A stretch of 64,000 bases of DNA, from the NCBI RefSeq assembly GCF_000003815.2, contig NC_049981.1, positions 7,438,384-7,502,383 on the forward strand, read 5' to 3'. Below the pieces are notes generated by a model, which ran no database searches, had not been told where the DNA came from, and worked only from the letters and a program-made list of their open reading frames with translations. Shown in pieces: positions 49,544-61,200 of the stretch; within the stretch, counting starts at the first letter, position 1; each line of letters begins with the position of its first letter. Source of the DNA: Branchiostoma floridae (lineage: Eukaryota > Chordata > Leptocardii > Amphioxiformes > Branchiostomatidae). Position numbers and translations under genes: made by a program.

Positions 49544-49892
49544 GGCCACACCAATTTAATTTCTTGGTTCACGGATTTTTTCATAAAAAATATGGAGCGA
49601 AATAAAAATTGTAAATTGGTTGGGGTAAAGGTAAGGGCTAATCCAAAATATAAAGAATAAAAAGTTTTCAGCTTGAAAAAAGTACAAAACCACTATTACT
49701 GTACAATAACAGCACCTGTTTGTTGATTTTAAGGAGCTTATGATGTAAAGGCCAATTTGCTACACCAAAAAGTTGGTGAATGGTTTCATTAATGGTGAAA
49801 ATTTGCTGATTGGTAATTTTTATTTTTATTTTTTTTTCCAAGAAATCGGAGCGAGCGAATCCGTGAACCAAGAAATTTAATTGGTGTGGCCT
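49544..49892. mobile_element. GGCCACACCAATTTAA MITE, intergenic copy
   Basis: About 349 bp with inverted ends GGCCACACCAATTTAATTTC and its inverse. The interior matches the copy at 47338-47698. Confidence 0.85.
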
Positions 49893-50566
49893 TATATACA
49901 CATGAGCCATGTACAATGTTGTTCTGAATAGAGTTTATTTTTGCTACATATGGTACATTGTTCACACGGCTGACAGTTACTGACTTGTTACAAATAATAG
50001 ACGAAACACCCGTCACTTTGAACTTGGGAAGATACAAGATGCTCTTTCATATTACATATGATATTCATATATGATACTAGGAATAAGACTACCATCATGG
50101 AGAGGAAAAGTTGTACTTGAAGATATGATATTTCATAATTGTATACCAGGTTAGATCTAGACTTTCAAGTATAGAAAGACACACATGGTGCTTTGTAAAC
50201 TTGGAATATATGTTCCCAAATTCAAAGTGTTGAGCATTATATATATATACTATAGTGACACATGTAATACAAAGTGTAGTATAGTGTAGCTGGCCTTTTG
50301 TCTGGAATGTCTACAGATAATACATACAGTATACATCGCAGTTATGTCTTTCTTACAGTGTTGCCTCTTGGTTTCTTGTCCCATCTTATAGGAAGCTAAC
50401 AATGCTTGACTTTGTCACCATTTATAAGCACAGCCATAAATGGAGTTCGAAATTATATCTGCACGAAAAAAATGCCTAGTTTTGTGGTCTGCATTATGAG
50501 CTTTGAGATTTGACACACAACAAATACCCACTTATGTTTACAAAAACATAGGAAGAAAAAAATGTC

Positions 50567-50572
50567 TTTATT
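50567..50572 (-). terminator. AATAAA polyadenylation signal of GTF2A2
   Basis: TTTATT on the plus strand reads AATAAA on the gene strand, about 500 bases after the stop codon. Closer candidates were not obvious. Confidence 0.45.
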
Positions 50573-50622
50573 TAGAAAATCAAATTCCCCTTCTCCTGAC
50601 AGTTGAAGATTGAAAATACTCA

Positions 50623-50990
50623 GGCCACATCAATTTAACTTGTTGCTTCTCGCATAGAAAAGAAACAAACAATCCTGTACTGGAAGATAATGAAAACAAT
50701 TTAAGTGAAGGTCTGTATCTTTTTACTAGCCTCAATCGGGACTTCCTACGGGTGTATAGGGGATCAATTAGAATTCGGCAAAAAAATTCAGACATTGGCC
50801 AGGGGAGGATATGGTTAGCAATCAGCCAAAAACTCTGTTAGCAAAACTCCCCTGGCAAATTATTCCCCGTATAATAGTCAGTCTGGTAAAACTACATATG
50901 TACCTTTCTGTACAAGTTTTCATCCTATACCCCATTTTCATATACCCCAAAATGTCCCAGTCAACCAAGAAAATAAATTGATGCGCCCTC
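50623..50990. mobile_element. diverged GGCCACACC-type MITE in the GTF2A2 3' region
   Basis: GGCCACATCAATTTAACTTG on the left and AAATAAATTGATGCGCCC on the right are degraded inverted ends of the family. If the signal at 50567 is used, the element is part of the 3' untranslated region. Confidence 0.55.
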
Positions 50991-51067
50991 CGAGATTGTT
51001 TATCCCAGCAGTTGTGGTAGTCATGGAGACAGATTGATGAGTATTGTTGTAGTAATATCCGATTTCA

Positions 51068-54000
51068 TTAGTCATCTCTGGTTCCACCTGCACTGGCTGC
51101 AGCAACAGAACAGAGAAATACAACTGTTAAAAGAAATTATCACAACTACAATAAATTCTTATGTCACTCTATGGCATTGTTTCAAGTCTTAACTTGTTGC
51201 AGGTATTTGTGCATTGTTATTTCAGAGTATGCTCATCTTTTGGTATAACACACCATATTCTGTAACCTAGCAAAGACCTCACCTTAAAGTTTGCATATCA
51301 AACCTATAAAGTGTTGTTAAAAGTGATGATAATCCTACTTCATGTTGGTACTAGTAATAGAGCTGTGTACCTAAACAAATTACAGGTACAGGTACACAGG
51401 TTTAGGTACAGGTCTGGACCTGCACCTGTACCTAAACGAATTCGAAGAAGTATAATGTAAGGTATAAGTATTTTTTAGTAAGACAGGGCTCAAAACACAT
51501 TTTTGGGTTGAGTCAAAAGTTACTTGCACCAAATTTAAAGGAAAATTACTTGCACAACCTAAAGTAGTGGAGTGTTAATCCTAGCCTATATCTCCTCTTC
51601 TGAGAAATTTACATATGTAATGTGATCAGAGTTATTTTCTTTTACCTTGCAAGGACACGTAGCATTCTTGGTGTGTGTTAGCTTATTCTAATGTCAGGTA
51701 TACGTAGTAGTAGATAAAACCAACTTGCACTGGTGCAAGTTTGGTCTGAGGGTACTTGCACCACAGCAATTTTACGTGCACAAACTTGCATATGCATGTG
51801 GTATTTCGAGCCCTGTAAGAAATTGTCATCTTTGAATGGGGAAATACATTATTTGGATCTTAAAACAATTTCTTTGCAAGTTTTTTTAAAGTTTAAACTG
51901 CAAGACTATCACACAAATGTCATTGTTGATTCTGGATTTACTTCTCTGTAACCTTAAAAAGTGGTGTCCACTGGACGTGCGTAAGTTAGTTTAGGTACAG
52001 GTGCACAGGTGTTTAGGTCTGGGCCTGTACCTAAACAATCTTACAGGTATGGTACAGGTGTGAGTATTTAGGTACATAGCCCTACTTGGTAATGAGCCTC
52101 TCTCCACTGTATGTAGTTTCAACAAGAACAAAAAAACTTTTCAAATTGCTGCCCATCATATCTCACCTTTCCCATCGCAGGCCACGATCTTGACCTTGTC
52201 CACTTTGATGATGTCCGCCACATCGCGGAACTCCATGTCGTTAAGAACAAACGTCCAGACGTTATCGCAGAATCGGTAGGTTCTCAAGTGGCCCTGCAGG
52301 AAACAACAAAAAAACAACAACTTCATCTGTGTTCTTGGTACTAGATATTATTTAGAAGCAAAGGCCGGACCTGTACCTTAACCTGTGTACCTGTACCTGA
52401 TGTTATGTTAGGTACACAGCACTAGCCTATCCAAAACAATCCTATTCGCGTTTTCCTCCCTGCCCTATTTTGCACCATAAAATGTTTGAGAAGCAATAAC
52501 ATGAATTAGTTGGAAATTTTCTGTGTTGAAGTGTATTTTCCAGCAAATCTTGTTGATACATGCAAATTACATGCTGCATGGTGTATTTTGGACATTGGAT
52601 CATAACGTGCAGAAAGTTTATGCCCTGTCTCTACAGTGGATCACTCATTCACTGTCAAAGACTAGAGTTGGACAGTGAAAACTTTGGGTAAGTCCAATTT
52701 TTGACATTGAGCCTGACAGCATATGTTTCAATGATGGAAACAAAAGATGCTATTCAAGAATCAGGATTTTCAAAATCGAATCAAATTTGCAATCTTACCC
52801 CTATAAGATTCAGATGTGAAAATGATAGAATTTGAAACATGCACAACTGATTAATGGTTCATAATTTTTTCGTTGCTTTTCCAAAATCTTTCCAACCTGA
52901 AAAGTCATAGTCAGCAGCACTGTTGAACCATATTCATCTCGCAGCAAAGGGAACTGTAATAAGCAGGTGTGAAAGATTATGAATATGAGAGTTGCATTTC
53001 TGCAAAATACTTATTCCAGCCATTGTTAAAAGTTATTACAAAATAGCGTAACCATATTTTCTCAACCAAAGTACGCACTTTTACATTTTTGTTAAAACTG
53101 AAAGGTGCTGAAAGTTCTTGAGTTCTTGCAACATTACTTTGGGAAAAGAGAAGAAAAGAATATAATTGAATTCATCCAGTGAAAGATGTGTTCTAAGGCC
53201 ACGCCAATTTAATTTCTTGGTTCACGGATTCGCTCGCTCCTATTTTTTGGAAAAAATAAAAAAAATAAAAATTACCACTCAGCAAATTTTCACCATTAAT
53301 GAAACCATTCACCAACTTTCTGGTGTAGCAAATTGGCCTTTATATTATAAGCTCCTTAAAGTGTGGGTACAGGTGCTGTTAATGTACAATAATAGTGTTT
53401 TTGTACTTTTTTCAATCTGAAAACTTTTTTTCTTTATGTTTTGGATTAGCCGTTACCTTTACCCCAACCATTTTACAATTTTTATTTTTATTTCTATTTC
53501 GCCCTCTCGCTCCATACTTTTTATTTAAAAATCCGTGAACCGAGAAATTAAATTGGTGTGGCCTACATTGGTGGAGAAGGGGTGCATACATGTGTACATG
53601 TACGTCGAGTTTTTCCCTAATTTTACCTTTTACTAGTTTTAGTCCCATAGACTTGCCCCATATCAGGGGTGCATATTTCAATTAGGGTGTATAATCGGGA
53701 AAATATAGTATGTAAAGGTGTACAAAAAAGTGCTTCACGTAATGTATGTTAGTCCAGGACAAACATGAAACCTGGACTTTGTCCCGAGTTGGGGCTGAAA
53801 ATTTTTTGAATAAGCAATGCCAACGATCATTGTAAACGTGCCTATATCAGAGACCTTTAGAAAGAATCAATAGCTATACAGAGAAACCTGCCCAAGAAGA
53901 CTACTCAGGGGACCGGTAAAATCTGGTCTAGTATGTGGACAGGCAGCTCTCGGATTTTTAAAAAAGATTTTTGGAAAATCAAAATAAAAAACATAACCCA

Positions 54001-57000
54001 AGGACCAGGTTTGTGCCTTGGACTACTCAGTTTTATGGAGTAAATATGTTCAATTATTCTTCCATACAATTTAGTATTTACTTGCTATTTTTTGTTTTCA
54101 TCTGAAAATGTCACAGAACCAATAAAATAAATTGGCATGGCCTAAACTAAGAGCCAATCAGCAGACAGCAGACATGCCAACCAATCACGGACCAAAACGA
54201 TGACTTACCACTATATACCAGCAAACACACCCACCACTCGCTACTGAAACTATGAGTTAATATTTGCATACAATAGTCAAGCTTGATAATGAGGAACTGA
54301 AACTCAGAAACCAAAATGGCAGCCAGGCCAGTCGCAACGTTGAGTCTGGGAGAACAAATCCGTGAAGAACTGTCCTGCAGCATCTGCCTGGAGCTGTTCA
54401 ACAAGCCCAAGGTGCTGCCCTGTCAGCACACCTTCTGTCAGGACTGTCTACAGCAGTTAACATTGAGTAAAACAACCTTCCAGTGCCCAGTCTGCAGTCA
54501 ATGGGCAAGGAAGCCACGCCAGGGCGTCAAAGCTTTACCAGACAACATCCTCGTTACAACTCTGCAAATGAGAGTCCAATGCCAGGTCACACCGGTTAAG
54601 AGAAAGAGGGAATCAAAGGATCGGTGCGTTTTGCATCAGACTGAAGAGATTAAGTTGTACTGCCAGAAATGCGATGTGCCAGTTTGTAACGAGTGTTTGG
54701 ATCAAAATCACAGCGACCACTGCACCGTAAGTCTGAAAAAGGCCGCACAGGAAAGAAAGGCTCCGGTTCAAGCACTTATCAACGAAGGCAAAAACAACTT
54801 GGCGAGATCCTGCACTTTTGTCAAAAGTCTGAGAGACAAGGAGAGAGGCCTGAAAGAACAGACACAGCAGACAAAGGAAAGCATAATTGCCGCCTACAAC
54901 CAAATGGTGCAGAAACTGACTGAAAGGAAGGACTGCCTTTTGTCTGAAGTTGATAAAATCGACAACGAAAACATGACAATGTTACAAAAAGAGAGGGACA
55001 GTGTTTTACTGGACATTAGTAAGCTGGCTGCCGCCTGTGATCGAGCGGATGAAGAAATGGCGAAGGGAGGAGTTGTCTTTCTCCACCAGGAGTCCATTTT
55101 AACAGGGGTCATGGAGAAGCATGGAGGAAACCCAGCACCAAGTCCTGTACAAACCAAACCTGCTGTCTTTCAGCCCATAGACACCCCAGTGCCAGTACTG
55201 GGACATGTCATCATTATTTAGATAATAATAGATATTCTAATGATTCATTGTTGGCATTGCAGGAGATTGGAATTTTAATTCTGCAAGTGTTTTTCAATGT
55301 AAAGGTAATTGTTTCTAAGTGTCTTTTATTGTCTTTCTCCACATCTTTTTGGGACAATGGTGTTTTACACTTGTTGGCTATCCCATCTTGTTACACCGTG
55401 AGTATAATACATGACAATTTCAAATGAACAAACTAAATATTAAACAATAAACTTTTCATGTCTGACCTTGAAGTTGAGTCTGTTCCTGACCCTGGTTGCC
55501 AGGGCGTTGTTGATGGCCTTGTCAAACTGTAACAGGACCTGTAGGGCCAACTGAGGGGTGATCTGCTGGGACTGGAGAAAAATTACAACAGATTAATAAC
55601 TGTTATTACATGTATAATTATATATATGGCCTTGTCAAACTGTAACAGGACCTGTAGGGCTGACTGAGGGGTCATCTGCTGGGACTGGAGAAAGATAACA
55701 ACAGAATCACTAGGGGTGGATACTGGTACATAAAAATCAGGTACAGCGTACTACAGGCACCGTCCAAGTCCAGAGGATCAGGCCCAGGTCTGGACCTAAG
55801 CATGGAGCTAATTGTCAAAACTTGGGCAATGCTGAAAACAATGGTACATTTTGCTGCAAAGGAATCTGTGTGATGGGGTATCATGTAAGTAACACCAGGG
55901 CTCGAAATAGTGGGTGCATGTGCACCCAGGTGCACCCAAAATTGAAGCTGTGCGTGCACCCAAATATGTTTTTATTTCATTATGTTTTCTATGTGAAAAT
56001 ATCAAAGTATACTTAAAGTCTAGTATACATCATATTCTTGACATCTACGTGTTAGAAAGACAATAAAAATGTCTGTCATGGTACTTGTTTAAGAATTTCA
56101 TAGCTTGTAACTAAGTTTTCTTATTAGGTTTTTACTTCAATTTCGGTGGTGCACCAAAAAAAAATTTTGTGCACCCAATTTTTTAAGCTGGTTGCACCAG
56201 TGCACCTAATCCCCAAAATGCATTTCGAGCCCTGAACACTAATGCCTCTGTTTACTTAAATGAAGTTTGACAGTAGAATCTTGGTAGAAATAACTATCAA
56301 CTCTCCTCTGCATTATTCTTGTTATTTTCTTTGGCTGGTAGTGGTAAGCCCCAAAACACATGAATGCCTGCCGGTATACTAGTATGTAATCTGTTCATTT
56401 TCTAACTGGTCCAAAATCTGGGCCACTGATTTTTTTCAGGTCCTTTTTTTTTCGACCAGCCCGACAGGAAAAAATGGTTTTGTACTGGTACCCACCCCTG
56501 AATACAAAACATATTTTTGGTTCAAATCCCTAGGCCTAGCAGTAGGGGCAAAACCGTTTTTTTTTCCTCTTGAACCAGTCTGAAAAAAAAAGACCTGAAA
56601 AAAATCAGTGGACTGGATTTTGTACTGATTACTGAAGATGAAGACATTAAACCGGCCCAAGAAAATAATAGGAGTTGTAAAGAAGAGTTCATAGTCATTT
56701 CTAGTCGGCAGTTTTAGATTTAAAATGCCAGTGGGAGTTGCATATTCCACCAAACAGCCAGCTACGCATGTGCATCTTCACCTGAGTTGAGTGAGGTAAT
56801 AATGTTGGTCTTAGGACTTAAAAGTGTTGTTTTTTTCAAACATTTAACATTTTCGCATGCCAGGGATTGATCCCAAAAGCTTATACTTTAAGATTTTTAC
56901 TTCTGGAGTTAGACACTCTTTAACTCAACCGAAGAACTGTTTAGTGTTATCTGCTCTGCTCTACAAATTGCAAATGAAAGTCAATTAACCCCAATCACAA

Positions 57001-57293
57001 GGCCAATTTGTCCTCTATTTTGGGCAATGTTTAGAGTAGAGTTCTCCACTATAGACCAACACGCTCTAAATTCAAATGTTACTGAAAAACAACCAAACCT
57101 GTCTGGTATGCATATGCCCCCCTCCCCCATGGTTCGACGTTTCACCTTTCTCAGTTTCTTCTTTAAAAAATGACATGCGGCACTATTTAATCCCTGAAAA
57201 TACAAATTTAGCAGTCGTTACCTGTATGAGCTCATCCAGACTCTCCTGTAGAGTATTACCGATGGTTGTGTTCCGATACAGCTGGTACGCCAT
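51068..57293 (-). CDS. GTF2A2: transcription initiation factor IIA subunit gamma
   Basis: Four exons on the minus strand with consistent phases: 57293-57222, 55571-55467, 52293-52167, 51096-51068, giving 110 aa; the human protein is 109. The sequence starts [20 protein letters not shown] and continues [38 protein letters not shown] and [15 protein letters not shown], nearly identical to vertebrate TFIIA gamma as recalled. The last exon adds only a short divergent tail (ASAGGTRDD). With the TFIIA alpha/beta chains it stabilises TBP on promoter DNA in the nucleus. Intron 2 contains an oppositely oriented intronless gene. Intron 1 contains a partial duplicate of exon 2. Intron 3 holds nested MITEs. 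Confidence 0.96.
51360..52084. mobile_element. GTGTACCTAAA MITE with another MITE inside, GTF2A2 intron 3
   Basis: The outer ends AGCTGTGTACCTAAACAAAT and the inverse ATTTAGGTACATAGCCCTA belong to the family at 31110-31522. Its interior is interrupted at 51484-51815 by an element with CAGGGCTCAAAAC and TTTCGAGCCCTG ends, related to 55896-56234. Confidence 0.8.
51484..51815. mobile_element. CAGGGCTCGAAA-type MITE, nested
   Basis: Left end CAGGGCTCAAAACACATTTT, right end GGTATTTCGAGCCCTG. The inside is rich in ACTTGCACC/GGTGCAAGT motifs that pair. A fragment of the same family lies at 63380-63482. Confidence 0.75.
52372..52426. repeat. short GTGTACCTAAA MITE remnant
   Basis: GGACCTGTACCTTAACCTG and GTTAGGTACACAGCACTA match the arm of the family; most of the element is missing. 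Confidence 0.5.
53197..53564. mobile_element. GGCCACACCAATTTAA MITE, GTF2A2 intron 2
   Basis: Ends GGCCACGCCAATTTAATTTC and GAAATTAAATTGGTGTGGCC. The interior is closely related to 47338-47698 but inverted. A further degraded end with AAATTGGCATGGCC lies at about 54128-54145. Confidence 0.85.
54145..54225 (+). promoter_or_regulatory. candidate promoter of the nested RING/B-box gene
   Basis: Two CCAAT motifs (AGCCAATCAG near 54153 and ACCAATCACGG near 54179) lie upstream of a TATATA at about 54212, roughly 100 bases before the start codon. This spacing fits a TATA promoter. It abuts the degraded end of a GGCCACACC-type MITE. Inference from motifs only. Confidence 0.4.
54316..55221 (+). CDS. 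RING-type / B-box TRIM-like protein, intronless
   Basis: A single uninterrupted frame of 301 aa. Residues 21-60 form a C3HC4 RING finger ([22 protein letters not shown]). A B-box type 2 follows at about 100-140 ([28 protein letters not shown]). Residues about 145-250 are predicted coiled coil. This is the RBCC order of TRIM E3 ubiquitin ligases, so transfer of ubiquitin is the likely activity. There is no C-terminal B30.2, NHL or filamin domain; the tail is short ([13 protein letters not shown]). The gene lies on the opposite strand within intron 2 of GTF2A2. Lack of introns suggests origin by retrotransposition. The nearest TRIM subfamily cannot be named from the sequence alone. The coding frame looks intact. 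Confidence 0.88.
   Translation: MAARPVATLSLGEQIREELSCSICLELFNKPKVLPCQHTFCQDCLQQLTLSKTTFQCPVCSQWARKPRQGVKALPDNILVTTLQMRVQCQVTPVKRKRESKDRCVLHQTEEIKLYCQKCDVPVCNECLDQNHSDHCTVSLKKAAQERKAPVQALINEGKNNLARSCTFVKSLRDKERGLKEQTQQTKESIIAAYNQMVQKLTERKDCLLSEVDKIDNENMTMLQKERDSVLLDISKLAAACDRADEEMAKGGVVFLHQESILTGVMEKHGGNPAPSPVQTKPAVFQPIDTPVPVLGHVIII
55624..55684 (-). pseudogene. partial duplicate of GTF2A2 exon 2
   Basis: On the minus strand the first 19 or so codons of exon 2 are repeated ([19 protein letters not shown]), preceded by the same TTTCTCCAG acceptor. After the last homologous codon the match stops and no donor is seen, so it is a non-functional exon remnant. It lies 53 bases upstream, in transcription terms, of the true exon 2. 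Confidence 0.85.
55711..56500. mobile_element. AGGGGTGGATAC MITE, GTF2A2 intron 1
   Basis: Ends TAGGGGTGGATACTGGTACA and TGTACTGGTACCCACCCCT are inverted. The interior matches 4291-4690 and is interrupted by the element at 55896-56234. A fragment of the same family continues at about 56520-56760. Confidence 0.75.
55896..56234. mobile_element. CAGGGCTCGAAA MITE nested in 55711-56500
   Basis: Ends CAGGGCTCGAAATA and TTTCGAGCCCTG are inverted, and AACAC flanks both sides. The interior is rich in GTGCACCC/GGTGCAC motifs. Confidence 0.8.
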
Positions 57294-58227
57294 TTTGCTT
57301 CAAAGCGCGCTTCTTTGTTTGGGCGAAGAAGAAGAAAAAAAAACAAAGGCAAAATTTCACAAAACAAAGTCCGACTCTACACAGGTTTACCAACCTGGTA
57401 AGTCTATGTTCTCTATAGACTGAGCTACGTAATGTAGATTTTGTTCAAGAGTAGTAAATCGCGAAAAAAGGGGCAATTTTCAAGACAAACAAGCAACTGA
57501 GCTGAGCGCGTTCAGTCTTCAACAGGGCATCCAGGTTGCAGTTCGACAAAATTTCGCAAGGTGGTGGTTTTGCGTCATCATATCAACCTTTAACCTATGA
57601 CCTTTACAGGTGTTATTTTTCTTGCCTGATCCACAAAGAAACACAACTTGTTGGACGTGTACATTCTTTTGCTTCCTGCAAGCTTTCTGGTTTGTATCCA
57701 ATGATTTTTGCAATGCAAGCTGAAGTTTTAAGGTTTTAACTTTGATGCAAGTTACTGAAAGAGAATTTGTACTATTGAATTTAGGATAAAAAGCACAAAA
57801 CGTTAACCGAATTCATATGACTTGTATGTATGGTATGCAGGTATGCAGGTATGTATGTGAGGTCATGGTCAGTGCAGGTATTTGAGAGCCCACCATTTTG
57901 TAATCACTGAATGTTTTTATAATAATAATGATAATAAATTTATTGCATGACCATGCCCTATTAAAGGGTAATTGCAAATAAAGTAAATCAGTGGTAACGT
58001 TATACAGAATATAGAGAAATTATAAGTTAATTGACATGTATTATAAACCTATTTCTACTTAAAGTATTTGCATGTTTTACTTTTTGTTCTATGCAGTGGC
58101 CATGGGAGATGAAGTGTCTTTCAGAATTGCAAATGAACATTGACAGATAAAATTTTGTCCATCTTCCACTGTATTTACATGGTGACTTGTCAATATCTAT
58201 ATCCCTTTTCCTTCAGGGTGATAAAAG
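57294..58227. other. intergenic between divergent GTF2A2 and TTC38 genes
   Basis: It contains the GTF2A2 upstream region and the 5' region of the next gene, which point away from each other. A LINE tail in reverse lies at 57915-57995 (ATAATAATGATAATAAATTT then a GCATGACCATGCCC motif). GTATGCAGGTATGCAGGTAT near 57832-57855 is a short tandem repeat. No gene is seen. Confidence 0.5.
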
Positions 58228-61200
58228 ATGCACAGCCAGTGGAGGGACTGTCAGGTAATCTCTGACTCACACACACTATCCGGCAGGCTTTTACTTACTA
58301 GTAGCCAGGCATGCGTCCAGGCATCAATTGGACTCACTGTTCTAAAACTAAAAAGAAACAGGACGCACTGAAGAGGCCCTTACACTGGGGAGCAGATCCG
58401 ATCTGACAAGCACGAAATTCTGATTGGCCAGGGATGGCACTAAGTAGTTTACAGCTGAAGACTGACTTTTTTGACAGTAATAATTGCCCCTCAGGATACC
58501 TCAGAATGCACCATATTTAACTTAAAATCCTCTTAAATCCTGAACCATGGAAGGTTGATCCCCCCTGACCCCCTTACAGTGCCTGTACGTGCCTGTAGCG
58601 CTTGCCATGCACTTGGTGACTCTGTCAGTATGAAATTTGGACCCCGGGTCCCCTATAATAAAACCCTTCAAGTCTGCTATCCAGTTTAACATCTATTGTT
58701 CCACGTCTTGCAAGGGTTGGATATTGGGGGATGTCGTTCAAGTCAAATCTAATTTATATTCTTTAAAACTTTTGAAAGTTTTAAAAATGCAGATTTACTC
58801 AGTGTAAAAAGAACAAGGAGTTAGAGAATGCTGGAAGTAGGTTTACCTGCAAATGCTTAGAATAAGGTTATAACACGACAGTCAAACCAGAGCCAAGTGA
58901 TCACCACTACATGAATTACAACCTGGCCAATGTGACCACTTTTTTTGTGGTCCCTTAGGCTTAGATAACACATTGTAGCATTGAAAAATCCTGTCTATTT
59001 CGAACACCTGTTGTGTATGAAAGATAGCGGATACTATCTGAAACGTCCAACCGTTTTCAAAATCATATCCAGTTGCTTGAGTATCTGCTTTTTGGCATAT
59101 CTTACTGTTTATATTACCTGGATGTCTAATCTCCATCAACACATTGTTAATATTCTTTTAACAGGAATGGTGCAAGATTGGCCTTCCTCTCTCCACCACC
59201 AGTAATGATGCCTGTAAGATGTACGATGCAGTCCTGACACAGGTAAGCATCTTAAGACTATCCCTTAACCCTTAAACTGCCACAGTGTCAGCCCTATAAA
59301 ATGCTATCAGTGCCAGCAGGGTTGGCCGCTGACCTCCAAAAAGAACCACCGAACAAGGCCGAAGTCCCTAACTTCCGGGGTTCGTGCGCTACACGCGCGC
59401 AAAGCTGCTACTTTGGGGGAATACGCTATCCCGGATCCGGTTGTGGCACACAGGGCATGTATATGTGTGCCGGATATATGTGGGTTTGGCAGTTTAAGGG
59501 TGTTAAAAGTCTCAAAAATATTCTGATACTAAAATTTACCACCCATCTGTGCAATGGCTGAGGGGCCATGCTGCTAAAATTTCTGCTTTAATAGCACTTA
59601 GCATTTTGGAAAGAGTGTGATAGTTGAACCCACACTACCAGTGGACTCTGCTGTAGTGATCACAAAAAGCAGCGTAACTTTCTAACAATGTCATGTACTT
59701 TGCTTGTCACTGGTTGGCATGATTTGCTTTAGGTGGCAGTTTTGATACATTGATTGCTGTGTTTAAAAGGATTTTGAGGTCAAACTTTTGCGCACGAGGC
59801 CTGCTGGTCTATATAAAATGATGTATTCAAAGACACTTTGTCCTTAGATCTCAGTGCAAGTCCAACTCTCTTTGAATTCTCTCTCTCTCTCTCTGAGGTC
59901 AAACTGCATGTACTGAAACTTGTGTTGTTTTCTGCAGTATGTTGGCTGGTACGATGACTCCAGTGTTGGGGGAGTGGACGCCAGTCTGGAACGCCTACTT
60001 CAAGCTGACCCAAACTTTGGTACATGCTTGCAATTGGTTGATTGTTGACCTGTTGGAATAGCCCATTTTTTGTACCACCAGGCTTCAGTATCACAGTGAA
60101 AATGTGTACCTTAGGTGTATATGGTACAAAACAATTTACTAGTATTGTGAACATTTGTTATTTTGATATATTGTATAACATGTATAACATTCATGAATAT
60201 ATAGTGCAGTAGTTAATTCACCTTTTATCAAATGTTAATCACACAATGAGATGAATATTAATAGGATATAGGAGAATTCTTTTTACACAACCAGCAGGTA
60301 CTTACTAGTACACTTGTACATTGCTTACGTTTCAATGTCTCTCAGACACCTTTGTCAGAGCTTCTAACTTGAGTTCTGCTTCTCACCGCTTTATGTAGCT
60401 GATGTAGGTGGCGCTTTTGCAGTGAGAAAACAATCCCATACGTGGTTAAGCTTGTATCACCCCTCGTCCCGGTTCATCACTGGGGTTGAATTCTCCTATA
60501 TCCTATATTCTACCAACCTGATGAAACTATCTTCGGATGAATATTTACTAGTATTATCATGACTGTTTCCATGTAAGAAAAAAAAATTTAAAAGCCACAA
60601 TGTTTTAATGAAGTGTCCATAAAATCTTATCTGTTTAAGTCTTTTATCATATTTGTTGTAAGATAGCAGAAATCATCATTTAAATCCTTTTACTCCCTAT
60701 AGTGATGGGAAAAGTCCTTGCCAACGGACTGGAGCTGCTGGGAACAGGGAAGTCCATCTACACAGACACAGGGCTGAGGGAAGGGGTGGAGGATCTGAGG
60801 ACAGCTGTGGAGAAAAACGGGATTAACCCTCGAGAGAGGAAACATGCCGAAGCTGTGCAGCTGTGGGCACAGGGGTGAGGCACTTATCAATGTTAGTTAC
60901 AGGGGGAAGGGGTCGAGGATTTGAGGAGAACTGTGAAGAAGAACGGAGTGAACCCTAGTGAGAGGAAACATGCAGAAGCTGTACAACTGTGGGCACAGGG
61001 GTGAGGCACTTATCAATATTAGTTACAGGGGGAAGGGGTCGAGAATTTCAGGAGAACTGTGGAGAAGAACGGGGTGAACCCTCGGGAGAGGAAACATGCC
61101 GAAGCTGTACAACTGTGGGCACAGGGGTGAGGCACTTATCAATATTAGTTACAGGGGGAAGGGGTCGAGAATTTCAGGAGAACTGTGGAGAAGAACGGGG

